Positions 8,189 to 18,054 of a DNA stretch of 64,000 nt are shown piece after piece. A model generated the notes under the pieces. The model was not told where the DNA came from, searched no databases, and saw only the letters and a program-made list of their open reading frames with translations. Positions within the stretch are counted from its first letter, which is position 1, and each line of letters opens with the position of its first letter. The DNA comes from Paenibacillus abyssi (GTDB lineage: Bacteria; Bacillota; Bacilli; Paenibacillales; Paenibacillaceae). Position numbers and translations under genes: made by a program. The DNA lies in the NCBI RefSeq assembly GCF_014640295.1, contig NZ_BMGR01000008.1:204652-268651 (forward strand), written 5' to 3'.

Positions 8189-11100
8189 CCCACAATGAAT
8201 GGTTAATCGGAACGCTGATTACGTTCATCGTTGCAGCCGTCTGTCTGCTCGCGGTCATCGTAAGCGCGAAGTGGTACTTTCCGAGAACAGGGGTATTCAA
8301 GGTCGGCTCCCTTTTAGCGGCCGGTATGGCGATTGTGGGCTTGGCCTCCTTTAACATGCTGACGCAAAGCGGACAATCCGATATGCCGCGGCAGTCGGAC
8401 AACGTTCATCTGTACAAGCAGCTCTATTGGCTGCAAAATGATACGCCGGAGTTTGCGCTATCCAAGGCGAAGCAAATGTGGGAGCATACGCCTTCGGCAG
8501 ACAGCAAGCTGATATTAGGCTTGGCCTATATCAACGCGCGTCAGCCGGAAATGGGCGCCCCGATACTGACGGAACTAGCGGACGATTCACGTAAAGCCGC
8601 CTATATGTCGGTTTCTGAGCTTGATCTTCTGCTGCAGGATATCACTGCCGCAACCGCAGAAGACGTCGATTCCGCAGGCAGGGCCGAATACGAACGAATC
8701 GCGGCAGGTGCAGCCGATATGCTGCGGGAGCGGATAAGGAGCGATGTTAATGACCAGCAGGAGAGAGAGATCCTTACGCTGGCACAGCTTGATCCCGATC
8801 GTATCGATTATATTTACAAAGCTGCCCATGACGGCGAATATGATGCGGGTGCAGCGCAAGCTGAGATTGACAGCTTGTACCGGGAGGCGGTCAGCGGGCC
8901 CCCGGATGATCCGTCATTCAAAGTGGAGCTGGCAAAAACTGCGGTTTACATGGGTGATTCCGGCCATGCAGGGCAGCTGCTTACAGATGTCCTCAGGCAG
9001 TATCCGGATGCGGAGGAGCCGTCCATGCTGCTCGGAGAGCTTCTGCTCAGCGGGGCTGGAGTCATAGAGGAAGAACGGCTGCAGCTGCTTCCGGCTTATC
9101 AGGAGGCGAAGCTGCGGCACCGTCAGGAGCAGAAGCGGCTGCTGCAGGACTGGTCGAACGAGGTGAGGCCTGGAGATGAACAGGCGGCACGAATCGTGCA
9201 AAATCGCCTGAACGAAATCCAGTCGATACTGGATCTGGAGCCGCATCTCGCCTATGCGCTGCTAAAACCACTGGAGGCGCGAAGCGATAATCCGCAGGTC
9301 GAATTTCTGATGGCGGAATACTACTTTCAAATGCACGAGATAGATAAGTCAGCCGACTATATTCATCAGATTGCCGAACATCCGTCTAATCTGACGGTGC
9401 CGCAGCAATATTATGTCCAATCGCTGCGGTCTTTGCCGGATGCTGGACAGATGTCGCTTGCAGAGCTGCAGGAACGTAATGAACTGACGAATGAAGTCTA
9501 TCGCAGCTTCAAGACAATGAACGGAAAGAGGCTCACTGAAGCAGAACCGACGGATCAGGAGAGGAGCTTCGCCGTTCATCTGAGCAACCAGCTGATTCAC
9601 TTGAACAAATCGCGCATCCGCATTTCCTCTATACAGGCAGCAGAGAATGGCCAGGTGGAGCTTTATGTGACAACGGACAATGTAGACGAGCTGACGAAGT
9701 CAACGCTGAAGATTAGGGACAATGCGACGGATATTAAAGATTTTAGCATCGAAAAGATAAGCGAAGCGTCCCACTATAAGCGGAATATCGTGATGATCAT
9801 CGACCGCAGCGGTTCGATGGACGGAGAACGGATCGATGCGGCAAGATTGGCTGTCCAGAACTTTGTTCACGATCTGCGCGAGAATGAGCGGATTGGCGTC
9901 ATCGCCTTCTCGGACGGAAGCTTTGTCTTGAATCCTATTACCTCCAACCTCCCCCCGGTCATGGAAGCGGTCGGAGAAATTTCCGCCGGCGGCGGCACGA
10001 ACATTGCCGAGGCATTAAATTCCGGGATGGAGTTGATCGGACGGGAATCCGGCGAGCGTGTGCTGTTTATCCTGTCAGACGGAGAGGATGACAATTTCTC
10101 GCTGCCGGAAACCCGCGCGGGCATCATTCAGCGGGCCAATGAAGAAGGGGTCACCGTCTTTGCGGTCGGCTTCGGGGCGGGATATGAGACGCTCCGGGAT
10201 GTCGCCGAGGCGACAGGAGGGAAGTATCTTGCAGCTGCAGGCCTGGATGATCTGATGATCAGCTTTGCCGAGATAAAAGCCACCCTGGAGAGGTCTTACA
10301 AAATATCCTACACGCTGGATCCGATGGAGGAAGGCGTTCATCGGGTCGGCCTGACGGGGCCGAATGATACAAAGGCCTCCAAAACCTATACGATTGGCAT
10401 GGATGCCGATGCGGCTGGAAGCGGCCCGCTGGTGGGCGATGGTGCGACAGTTGAAGCCGATTGGATTGATTTTGCGATCAATCAGACGATACCTAATCGT
10501 ATTACCGCTTCAGCGCTCGGGACCACAAATGTGCAAATTCTGGGCATCGGCTTCGGCAGCGTGGAGAAGGTCGCGTTCAATAACGAGGATATCCGCTTCA
10601 ACCGGGTCAGTGACACCAGGCTGGATATTACGGTTCGGAACAACCTTGCGCTGGGCATTCATAAAATCAAATTGATCGCGAAGGACCAGCGGGAGCTTGA
10701 ATACAATCTGTCGGTAGCCAAGTCAGGCGACCAGGAGTACCGGGCATTCGGAGATGCAAGAGTGTATGCCGATTTCATCAAGGACGAACCCGGAACAGCC
10801 CATTTCATGGGCAATACGTCTGTCGACCGTTTCCTGTATGATGCGAGGGGAGAGATGAAGCTCGAAGGCGGACGCGTCTTGACGTTCAGCGGTTTGCTCG
10901 CGAACGTCGACAAGACGAAGATCGGCATCGCGCCTGCTGCAGCGGTCGGTGCCAGCAATCTGAAGGAGCGGTTTTTGCCGGACAATATTACGATGGAGGT
11001 CCAAAATAACCAAAAGACCTTCCAGATTACACGCAGCAATGCCGCTAGGGACATTTTGGATAAAGCCACGCTCGGGAAATTCGGCCTGGAGGTTTACCTG

Positions 11101-12117
11101 GCGCCTAATCTGACGTATGAAGCGAAATACAAGGGTGACGGCGGAACCTTGAAGTCCAAAGCGGGGATAAAAGGCTTCTCGTTCTTGGGCGATTTGAAAT
11201 CGCCTCACATCGATCGGTGGATGCAAACCGTAAAGTTCCTGCCGTCGGATGCAAATCTGGAGATTGGCTACGAAACGGATAACATTACAGTCAGCGGTGA
11301 GGTTGGCGCTGCGCTTCAGCTGGGCTCATTACTGGAGACCGGAGGAACGAAGCTGTCCGCAGCTTATGAGCATAAAACCGGAAAGTTCGATTTGGGAATG
11401 GAGATCGAGGATTTTAAGGGGACGATTCGCGCCTTTTCATTTGATGTCACATCGGATGCCGGAGCCCTCATCAATAAATTCGGCTTGAAGCTGGGTTGGC
11501 AGGGAAGCATCCTGCCTAGAGCGGGAGAAGTGCTGGTCGGCAGCCCGAGAGGTGTGCCTCTGGGCACCACAGGCTTGACCGCTCGTGCCGTTAAGGTCGG
11601 AATTGACGGAAGAGAGGGCTTTGGCGGCGTGCTCGGCACAGAGGTCGGAACGGCAGTCGACGGACCGTTCCAGAAAGCGATCGAATGGGTGAACAAGCTG
11701 CCGCTTGTCGATATGGACCCTAATTCAGCTTGTGTATTATGCGTAGAAGGCGAAGCGGGAGTGAAAAGTCTGGGGACAGAGGAATGGTCGGTTAATGGGG
11801 CGATGACGCTAAAGGTGATCGGATTCGAACTAAGTAAGAGAACGGCGTATATCGATGCTAACGAAATCAGCGCAGGTACTTTCATCGAGCCGATCAACTT
11901 TGACGGGAATACGAGGCTGCTGTGGCATGATTACAACTACGGCGGCGACCTGACGATTACTTACCGAGGCTCTCTGAACGTAATGGAGCTTACTGGGGAT
12001 ATGGCGTTGTTTCTAAATGCTTCCCGTTTTGATCAATCCTACCTCATTATGGAAGCGGAGGCATGGATGTTCGAGCCTCATATTCATTTGGGCGCCGATC
12101 CTGCAGTATACCGCTAA
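8185..12117 (+). CDS. Large VWA-domain surface protein with TPR-like N-terminal region
   Basis: This 1310-residue protein has membrane helices near residues 8-28 and 36-54. Residues about 75-480 are helical with TPR-like repeats. A von Willebrand A domain covers about 530-700: the metal-site motif DRSGS starts at residue 539, the conserved Thr lies in GGGTNIAEAL near 603, and the Asp in LSDGEDD near 630. Residues about 755-850 resemble a TIG/IPT fold and the last 450 are beta-rich. The intact DxSxS site implies Mg-dependent ligand binding. It is coupled to the upstream zinc-ribbon gene by a 4-base overlap, and AGGAGG lies ten bases before the start. It probably sits at the membrane with the VWA part outside; role unknown. 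Confidence 0.85.
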   Translation: MTHNEWLIGTLITFIVAAVCLLAVIVSAKWYFPRTGVFKVGSLLAAGMAIVGLASFNMLTQSGQSDMPRQSDNVHLYKQLYWLQNDTPEFALSKAKQMWEHTPSADSKLILGLAYINARQPEMGAPILTELADDSRKAAYMSVSELDLLLQDITAATAEDVDSAGRAEYERIAAGAADMLRERIRSDVNDQQEREILTLAQLDPDRIDYIYKAAHDGEYDAGAAQAEIDSLYREAVSGPPDDPSFKVELAKTAVYMGDSGHAGQLLTDVLRQYPDAEEPSMLLGELLLSGAGVIEEERLQLLPAYQEAKLRHRQEQKRLLQDWSNEVRPGDEQAARIVQNRLNEIQSILDLEPHLAYALLKPLEARSDNPQVEFLMAEYYFQMHEIDKSADYIHQIAEHPSNLTVPQQYYVQSLRSLPDAGQMSLAELQERNELTNEVYRSFKTMNGKRLTEAEPTDQERSFAVHLSNQLIHLNKSRIRISSIQAAENGQVELYVTTDNVDELTKSTLKIRDNATDIKDFSIEKISEASHYKRNIVMIIDRSGSMDGERIDAARLAVQNFVHDLRENERIGVIAFSDGSFVLNPITSNLPPVMEAVGEISAGGGTNIAEALNSGMELIGRESGERVLFILSDGEDDNFSLPETRAGIIQRANEEGVTVFAVGFGAGYETLRDVAEATGGKYLAAAGLDDLMISFAEIKATLERSYKISYTLDPMEEGVHRVGLTGPNDTKASKTYTIGMDADAAGSGPLVGDGATVEADWIDFAINQTIPNRITASALGTTNVQILGIGFGSVEKVAFNNEDIRFNRVSDTRLDITVRNNLALGIHKIKLIAKDQRELEYNLSVAKSGDQEYRAFGDARVYADFIKDEPGTAHFMGNTSVDRFLYDARGEMKLEGGRVLTFSGLLANVDKTKIGIAPAAAVGASNLKERFLPDNITMEVQNNQKTFQITRSNAARDILDKATLGKFGLEVYLAPNLTYEAKYKGDGGTLKSKAGIKGFSFLGDLKSPHIDRWMQTVKFLPSDANLEIGYETDNITVSGEVGAALQLGSLLETGGTKLSAAYEHKTGKFDLGMEIEDFKGTIRAFSFDVTSDAGALINKFGLKLGWQGSILPRAGEVLVGSPRGVPLGTTGLTARAVKVGIDGREGFGGVLGTEVGTAVDGPFQKAIEWVNKLPLVDMDPNSACVLCVEGEAGVKSLGTEEWSVNGAMTLKVIGFELSKRTAYIDANEISAGTFIEPINFDGNTRLLWHDYNYGGDLTITYRGSLNVMELTGDMALFLNASRFDQSYLIMEAEAWMFEPHIHLGADPAVYR

Positions 12118-12133
12118 GGAGTGATTCTTAAGG

Positions 12134-12889
12134 ATGAGAACTAGCTATAGCTGCAGCGCGTATGAGTGGGAATTCGCCCGCCTTTTTTCCGCAGTCGGCC
12201 GTGCCGACCGCGGATACAGGAATATGCCGTATATCGGCTGCCTGGCGGTTCCCGCGATCGCGATTACAATGTTTATCCTCTACTATCTGTTGCAAGCGGT
12301 ACTTCCTCGTTCCGCGGAGCAGGACATCATGTGGCTGAAGGACTGGGCCATTACAGCCGGTCTGGTCGTCGGGGGAGTTATATTTATCCGGTCCGTCAAT
12401 ACCCCGGGACGACACAGGAAATACCCGGACACGGCTGTACGTGTTCCGCTTGTTGTAACGGATGCCGGGGGGATCGCCGTCAATTTGTTTAACAATTTAG
12501 ATGCCAGGATACTTCCCTATATCAAATGGTCCAGTGTGGAGCATGTGCTGATCGATGTGACCAAGGCCAATAATCATTACGTCGGGGGAAGAGTCTTTGC
12601 GTTCCGCAAGGAGCTTCGGTTTGATGAGATCAAGCGCCGTCTCCCGGATTTTACCGAGACGGTCAAGGAAATTTATGACGACCGGTTTACGCTGCTGTTG
12701 AATATCGGAAAAGGCATCAACACCCGGACATTGAAATATGCCATCATCCAGATTCCCGTGAGCTGGCTGTACGACGGACAGTTCGCCGCGCTGCTGGGAG
12801 ACATCAGGTCCAATGTACAAGCACCGATTAAGTACTATGATCAACATGCGGAGCGCTCCTTCAGCTCATGGGCCGATACTTATTTATAA
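12134..12889 (+). CDS. Hypothetical protein with two membrane helices and a soluble C-terminal domain
   Basis: The protein is 251 residues long. There are two hydrophobic segments, around residues 33-55 and 70-88, then a soluble region of mixed alpha/beta character beginning near VRVPLVVTDAGGIAVNLFNN. Its IKWSSVEHVLIDV-like stretch resembles bacterial PH-like membrane proteins, but the match is too weak to assign. It begins 16 bases after the VWA gene with AAGGAG upstream and overlaps the open frame of the next gene, so it belongs to the same operon. Confidence 0.75.
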   Translation: MRTSYSCSAYEWEFARLFSAVGRADRGYRNMPYIGCLAVPAIAITMFILYYLLQAVLPRSAEQDIMWLKDWAITAGLVVGGVIFIRSVNTPGRHRKYPDTAVRVPLVVTDAGGIAVNLFNNLDARILPYIKWSSVEHVLIDVTKANNHYVGGRVFAFRKELRFDEIKRRLPDFTETVKEIYDDRFTLLLNIGKGINTRTLKYAIIQIPVSWLYDGQFAALLGDIRSNVQAPIKYYDQHAERSFSSWADTYL

Positions 12890-12912
12890 CAACTTCGAGA
12901 GGAATGAACGCA

Positions 12913-14502
12913 TTGCGCAAAGGCCCTTACCTACTGGCGTTATGGCTTGCTGTTTTCATGTTTTCCGTCCTGCCGGCAAACGCGGAGCCTGCGATTAAAA
13001 CCGAAACCCTGCGGCTGGATGAGAAGCAGTTCAATGTTCAGTTCATTGTAACGGGAGAAGCCTCGGAGCCGTTTGAAGTGGAGCTGGAAATGCCGGGCGG
13101 AACGCGGTATACACATGATCAATTTGACGGCAAGAAAGTGCTGTATCTTGATATGGAGGGAGAGCGCCGCTGGCTGATCAATGAAGCGCCGGCCGGCGAA
13201 TATAAGCTGCATATCTCAGGTACAGAGCAAGCCTATCGAGTCACCATAAAGAAGGAATTACGACGGCCGGACACGGCTTGGGTATCGCCATTGGGCACCG
13301 AATTGACCGCTGCGAACGAGCCGATTCAACTGGCGTGGAGAAGCCAGGGAGACTACGATGCGAATGATAGAATCCGGTTCTTCCTAAGGCCGGCCGGCGG
13401 ATGGCAGAATATGCTGATCGGAGAAGCGCAGCTGGGAGATGGAGCGGCGTCATTATATTTGCCGGGCACGCTTGCAGATGGGGAATATGAGCTGTTCATC
13501 ATAGCCGATAACAAAACGCCGGATGGGCAGCACATTGAGCCGGATGTGACGCTGCATGTACAGCGTGGAGTCAGCTATGACGGCATTCGAGCTGTACATG
13601 CGATCCCGCGTGGGGATGCCATTGAGCTTGAATTTGAATTTCCCCGCGACCTCGAATGGACGGTCATTACAGCTTCTTTTACTGACGGCACGGGCAGCAC
13701 GTTCTTAAAGCATGCCGGCAGGCAGGAGCTTTCGGAGATTGAACAGACGGAGCGGACGGATATGCAGGTGCTCCGCTGGTTGTTACCGCTGAATGCCGGT
13801 GCATACAAAGGATCATTTCAGGTTGTATTCGGCGACTATACGATGAGCCCGGTGATGGACATCCCTTCCTTTGAGCTAAAGATGCGGGATTGGAGCAAGG
13901 ATGAGGTCAAGTGGTCGATTGAAACGGAGAAGACGAATGCCCGGCAGCTCCAGGTGATATTGAAGCTTCAAGCAAAAACCCATGTGCAAATCGTGAACGG
14001 CTCGAGCGGAATCTTGTTCGACCAAGCCGTTGCTGGCGGCGAAGAGGCGGAGGAGCAGATTGTCTCCGTGCCGCTTGCCGAGGGTGACCAAATTATTGAG
14101 GTGCTGCTTGCCGATCAGGGCGGGGCGGTCAAACTATATTCCAAACGGTATTTGGTCGATTACACCCCGCCAAGATTAACGATGATCCAGCCGCTCTCGA
14201 CACACGAACGATTGGAAGGCGGATTAGCCAGCGGGTTTGCGGATCTAGACAGCATCATTATCCACAACGGCAATGAAATTACGCCCGACGCTAGTGGGTA
14301 TTTCAGTATCGAGGGCGTAGGCGATTCATTAGAAATCTCTGTCCGCGACAGCCATGGGAATGAAACGAGCTATTCCTGGCAGGCCGCCGGCGGCGGATGG
14401 AGCAAAGCGCTGATTGTAATTATCGTCATCAACCTGCTGCTGGTGGGCGGGACAGTTACGGTAATCTTGATTATCCGCAAGAAAAATTTGAAACAGCCAT
14501 AA
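12913..14502 (+). CDS. Secreted, C-terminally anchored beta-domain protein
   Basis: The protein has about 530 residues: a signal peptide (LLALWLAVFMFSVLPANA), a long extracellular part of beta-strand modules resembling Ig-like or Y_Y_Y-type repeats, and one C-terminal membrane helix (ALIVIIVINLLLVGGTVTVI) followed by a short Lys/Arg tail. It should be displayed outside and anchored by its C-terminus. I prefer TTG 12913 because GAGAGGA lies nine bases before it; ATGs at 12868 and 12904 are in frame but poorly spaced. It is the last gene of the 5.7-14.5 kb block and a natural extracellular partner for the VWA protein. Function unknown. Confidence 0.75.
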   Translation: MRKGPYLLALWLAVFMFSVLPANAEPAIKTETLRLDEKQFNVQFIVTGEASEPFEVELEMPGGTRYTHDQFDGKKVLYLDMEGERRWLINEAPAGEYKLHISGTEQAYRVTIKKELRRPDTAWVSPLGTELTAANEPIQLAWRSQGDYDANDRIRFFLRPAGGWQNMLIGEAQLGDGAASLYLPGTLADGEYELFIIADNKTPDGQHIEPDVTLHVQRGVSYDGIRAVHAIPRGDAIELEFEFPRDLEWTVITASFTDGTGSTFLKHAGRQELSEIEQTERTDMQVLRWLLPLNAGAYKGSFQVVFGDYTMSPVMDIPSFELKMRDWSKDEVKWSIETEKTNARQLQVILKLQAKTHVQIVNGSSGILFDQAVAGGEEAEEQIVSVPLAEGDQIIEVLLADQGGAVKLYSKRYLVDYTPPRLTMIQPLSTHERLEGGLASGFADLDSIIIHNGNEITPDASGYFSIEGVGDSLEISVRDSHGNETSYSWQAAGGGWSKALIVIIVINLLLVGGTVTVILIIRKKNLKQP

Positions 14503-14521
14503 AGGAATAAACAACCATGTA

Positions 14522-14566
14522 AAAAGCTTCTCATCCGTTCCACTGGAACAGGTGAGAAGCTTTTAT
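14522..14566. terminator. Bidirectional terminator
   Basis: A 12-bp stem (14522-14533 with 14553-14564, core AAGCTTCTCA) with A-run and T-run flanks can work on both strands. A second small stem GTTCC/GGAAC sits in the loop. It separates the envelope operon from convergent glgC. Confidence 0.85.
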
Positions 14567-14567
14567 T

Positions 14568-15770
14568 TCAGCTATTGACCGGAATTTGCATAGACTTGTT
14601 GTAAATTCCCTTAAGCAGCTGCTTCGGCTTGTCCGCCAGGGAAGTGCTGGAGAATACAATTTCATCGGCTCCGATTACCGTTATTTCTTGACCGCCGCCG
14701 ATGACGGCGCCGTCTTCGATAATCGTGCCTTCCCCGATAATGGCGCGTGTAATCTTTACATTTCTTCCGATTTTCACATTTGGCATGATAATACTCTCGT
14801 TAATTTCGCTGCCCCGTCCGACCTGCACGTTGCTAAACAGAACAGACCGGTTCAGATCGCCTTCTACAGCACATCGGTGATGCATCAGTGACTGGCTTAT
14901 ATCAGCAAAAGGAGAACAATAAGAGGCAAACCGCGTGTCATTATCCGAAGTATACATCGGCCATTCGGGCCGCTCCAACGAAATTTGGCCATCCAGCAAA
15001 TCCATATGCGCTTCCCACAGGCTCTCGACCGTGCCTACATCACGCCAATATCCGTCGAACGGACAAGCATAAATATTGGAGCAGGTTTGCAGTATGCGTG
15101 GTATAATATCCTTACCGAAGTCATGGCTTGACTTCGAATTCTTCGCATCTTCTTCCAGATAGGCCTTCAAGAAAGACCAACGGAACAGATAAACGCCCAT
15201 TGAGGCTAAATTACTCACCGGCTTGTCCGGTTTTTCCACAAATTCAATCACCCGCATCTCGGGGTCAGTATTCATGATGCCGAATCGGGAAGCTTCCTTC
15301 CAAGGCACCCGGTTCACCGAGATTGTCGCTTCCGCTCCTCTGGATTTATGAAAATCGAGCATTGCCTGATAATCCATCTGATAGATATGGTCGCCAGATA
15401 GAATAAGTACATGCTCAGGATTGAGCCGATCGATAAAATCTCTATTTTGATAGATTGCATCTGCCGTTCCGCAATATCCTTTTGTCCCAAGCTCAGAAGA
15501 AGGCAGCAGTGTAACCTTTTCGCTGTCAGCTTCATTGTCCGTCCAAGCTTTTCCGTCCTGGATATGGGTTTCCAGCGATTCGGACATATATTGTGTCAAT
15601 ACACCAATGGAGTGAATTCCAGAATTTTTACAGTTACTAAGTGGGAAGTCTACGATTCGATAGCTCCCGCCAAAAGGGACAGCAGGCTTCGCAACTTTAC
15701 TCGTTAATGGGGCTAGTCTTTTTCCTTCTCCTCCTGCCAATACCATTGCAACACATTCATTCGGTCTCAT
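14568..15770 (-). CDS. glgC: Glucose-1-phosphate adenylyltransferase
   Basis: GlgC makes ADP-glucose from glucose-1-phosphate and ATP, the committed step of bacterial glycogen synthesis. The 400-residue length is normal. The N-terminal nucleotidyltransferase domain has AMVLAGGEGKRLAPLT, KPAVPFGGSYRIVDFPLSN and LILSGDHIYQMDY; the substrate-site GYWRDVGTVESLWEA follows near residue 235. The C-terminus is a left-handed beta-helix of hexapeptide repeats. GGGAGGG sits upstream of the ATG. It is transcribed away from glgB-glgA across a 333-base gap. No GlgD partner is visible, so the enzyme is probably a homotetramer. Confidence 0.95.
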   Translation of the reverse strand: MRPNECVAMVLAGGEGKRLAPLTSKVAKPAVPFGGSYRIVDFPLSNCKNSGIHSIGVLTQYMSESLETHIQDGKAWTDNEADSEKVTLLPSSELGTKGYCGTADAIYQNRDFIDRLNPEHVLILSGDHIYQMDYQAMLDFHKSRGAEATISVNRVPWKEASRFGIMNTDPEMRVIEFVEKPDKPVSNLASMGVYLFRWSFLKAYLEEDAKNSKSSHDFGKDIIPRILQTCSNIYACPFDGYWRDVGTVESLWEAHMDLLDGQISLERPEWPMYTSDNDTRFASYCSPFADISQSLMHHRCAVEGDLNRSVLFSNVQVGRGSEINESIIMPNVKIGRNVKITRAIIGEGTIIEDGAVIGGGQEITVIGADEIVFSSTSLADKPKQLLKGIYNKSMQIPVNS

Positions 15771-16103
15771 AATGTCCCTCCCGCATTCTGTTCGTAAGCT
15801 CTATTTAAACTTCAAAGCTCAGGACGAAACACAATAAAAGGAAAAAACAAACAGAAAACTGCTGACGTAGTCTTTGGCGGCGGGAGATCTGTTTGCGGTG
15901 AATTCTAAGCTTGTATAAGTGTGAAACTTATGCTTTTTTAGAATTTTAAAAAGGAAAACATTCCTTTTCTGTAGAATAATGAAAATATATTTGTGAATCT
16001 ATGAAAGCTTTCTTTACATCGAACCTTACATCGAAATATGGACATACAAAAATGTGAACATACAAATTGGTGAAAAATGCTTCAAAAGGAGGGTGATGAG
16101 GTA
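15771..16103. other. Divergent glgC/glgB control region
   Basis: This gene-free AT-rich gap must hold both promoters. Two pairs of short direct repeats are visible on the glgB side: TTACATCGAA at 16014-16023 and 16026-16035, and ACATACAAA at 16042-16050 and 16058-16066. A weak hairpin (ATAAGT/ACTTAT) with a following T-run lies near 15915-15940. I could not place a convincing promoter pair. Confidence 0.5.
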
Positions 16104-18029
16104 ATGATGGCTAAAAACACAATAGTGGGTGGGAATTTGGAATCAACAGTATTTCGTCCGGAGGACCTTTATTTATTTCATGAAGGCACGTTGTATCAGA
16201 GCTACAAGATCATGGGAGCGCAGCCTGAGATTCATTCGGGCAAAAAAGGAGTGCGTTTTACGGTCTGGGCACCGAACGCGAGAGAAGTAAGGCTGGCATC
16301 CGATTTTAACGGATGGGACGGCCGGCATCATCCCCTTGAACAAATAAACAGGTCCGGGTTATGGACACTGTTTATGGAAGGTTTAGCCGAAGGGACATTA
16401 TATAAATATGAGATTATTACCGCAGAAGGCGAAAAGCTGTTGAAGGCTGATCCTTACGCCTTTCAGGCAGAAGTGCGTCCGCGCACCGCATCGGTTGTCC
16501 GATTTCTGGAGGGTTACCGCTGGAGTGACCGCAAATGGCAGAAACGGCTCCGTCCGGTATATGACCGGCCGTTAAATATTTATGAAGTGCATCTGGGCAC
16601 CTGGCGGCAGAAGAAAGACGGTACTCTGCTCACCTACCGGGAGCTGGCAGAGGAGCTGCTCGATTATGTGCAGGACATGGGGTACACGCATATTGAACTG
16701 ATGCCATTAACCGAGCATCCTTATGACTTATCATGGGGCTATCAGGCGACGGGGTATTACGCGGTCACGAGCCGGTTCGGCTCACCGCATGATTTTATGT
16801 ATTTTGTGGACGAGTGTCACCGGAGGGAGATCGGCGTTATTCTCGATTGGGTGCCGGCTCATTTTGCCAAGGATGCGCATGGTCTGCGCAGGTTCGACGG
16901 TTCCGCGTTGTTTGAGCATGAGGACGCGTTAATTGCCGAGAAGCCGGGGTGGGGAACGCTCGGGTTCGATTACAGCAAGCCGGAGGTCTGCTCCTTCCTT
17001 ATCTCGAATGCGTTATTCTGGCTTGATGTTTATCATATCGACGGGCTGCGGATCGATGCGGTGACGAGCATGCTGCTGCGCGATTTCGAGAAGCAGCAGT
17101 GGCGTCCGAATAAGGATGGGGGCAAAGAGGATCTCGAAGCGATTGCCTTCATCAAGAAGCTGAACGAAACGGTATTTGAATTCTATCCCAATGCGTTGAT
17201 GATGGCGGAGGAATCCAGTGCCTGGGCTCAGGTAACGGGCCCTACGGATCAAGGCGGGCTTGGGTTTAATTATAAGTGGAATATGGGATGGATGAACGAT
17301 ACGCTCAAATATTTCGAGCTGGATCCGATCTATAGGGCGGCCAACCAGTCGCTGTTAACATTTCCGATCGCCTATGCCTATGAGGAGAATTTCTGTCTGC
17401 CGCTGTCTCATGATGAGGTCGTGCATGGGAAAAAGTCGCTATTGAACAAAATGCCTGGTACATATGAGCAAAAGTTTGCCGGCCTTCGAGCGCTGCTGGG
17501 CTATTGGATGTCCTTTCCCGGCAAGAAGCTGTTGTTCATGGGCGGAGAGTTCGGACAGTTTATCGAGTGGAAGGACACCGAGCAGCTCGATTGGCTGCTG
17601 CTGGATTATGAGATGCATCGCAAGCTGCAGTCATTCAGCCGCAAGCTGAACCATCTGTATATACAGGAAAAGTCGCTCTGGCAGCTAGATCATACCCTCG
17701 ATGGCTATCAATGGATTGATCATCAGGATCATTTGCAAAATATTATTGTCTACATGAGAAAAGGCAAGCGCAAAGGGGAGCAGATCATCGTCATCTGCAA
17801 CTTCGCGCCGGTGCAGCGGGATGGTTACCGGATCGGTGTGCCGAGCTCGGGGAGTTATGAAATGCTGCTTAACAGTGATGATCCTGCCTTTGGCGGCGAG
17901 GGCGTGCTTGGCGAGGCATCGTTGGAGATAGAGAAGGTCCCATGGCACGGCCACAAACACAGCTTGGAGCTGACTCTTCCTCCGATGAGCGTCATCTGGC
18001 TCAAAAAGGGGAAGAAGGCAAAAAAATAA
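16104..18029 (+). CDS. glgB: 1,4-alpha-glucan branching enzyme
   Basis: GlgB transfers alpha-1,4 glucan chains to form alpha-1,6 branches in glycogen. The 641-residue protein has a CBM48 domain (VRFTVWAPNAREVRLASDFN) and a GH13 barrel with the conserved regions DWVPAHFAKD, GLRIDAVTSMLL (nucleophile Asp), MMAEESS (acid/base Glu) and LPLSHDEVVH, then the C-terminal beta domain. The ATG at 16104 is favoured over 16077 because AGGAGGG lies ten bases upstream of it. glgA follows after 25 bases, so the two form an operon. Confidence 0.95.
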   Translation: MMAKNTIVGGNLESTVFRPEDLYLFHEGTLYQSYKIMGAQPEIHSGKKGVRFTVWAPNAREVRLASDFNGWDGRHHPLEQINRSGLWTLFMEGLAEGTLYKYEIITAEGEKLLKADPYAFQAEVRPRTASVVRFLEGYRWSDRKWQKRLRPVYDRPLNIYEVHLGTWRQKKDGTLLTYRELAEELLDYVQDMGYTHIELMPLTEHPYDLSWGYQATGYYAVTSRFGSPHDFMYFVDECHRREIGVILDWVPAHFAKDAHGLRRFDGSALFEHEDALIAEKPGWGTLGFDYSKPEVCSFLISNALFWLDVYHIDGLRIDAVTSMLLRDFEKQQWRPNKDGGKEDLEAIAFIKKLNETVFEFYPNALMMAEESSAWAQVTGPTDQGGLGFNYKWNMGWMNDTLKYFELDPIYRAANQSLLTFPIAYAYEENFCLPLSHDEVVHGKKSLLNKMPGTYEQKFAGLRALLGYWMSFPGKKLLFMGGEFGQFIEWKDTEQLDWLLLDYEMHRKLQSFSRKLNHLYIQEKSLWQLDHTLDGYQWIDHQDHLQNIIVYMRKGKRKGEQIIVICNFAPVQRDGYRIGVPSSGSYEMLLNSDDPAFGGEGVLGEASLEIEKVPWHGHKHSLELTLPPMSVIWLKKGKKAKK

Positions 18030-18054
18030 ATAGATAAGAAAGGTGTGGAGAGAG

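Noticed and set aside
10723..11226. Long antisense frames inside the VWA gene
   Set aside because: They are by-products of codon bias in a GC-richer gene; none has a ribosome site or recognisable protein features.
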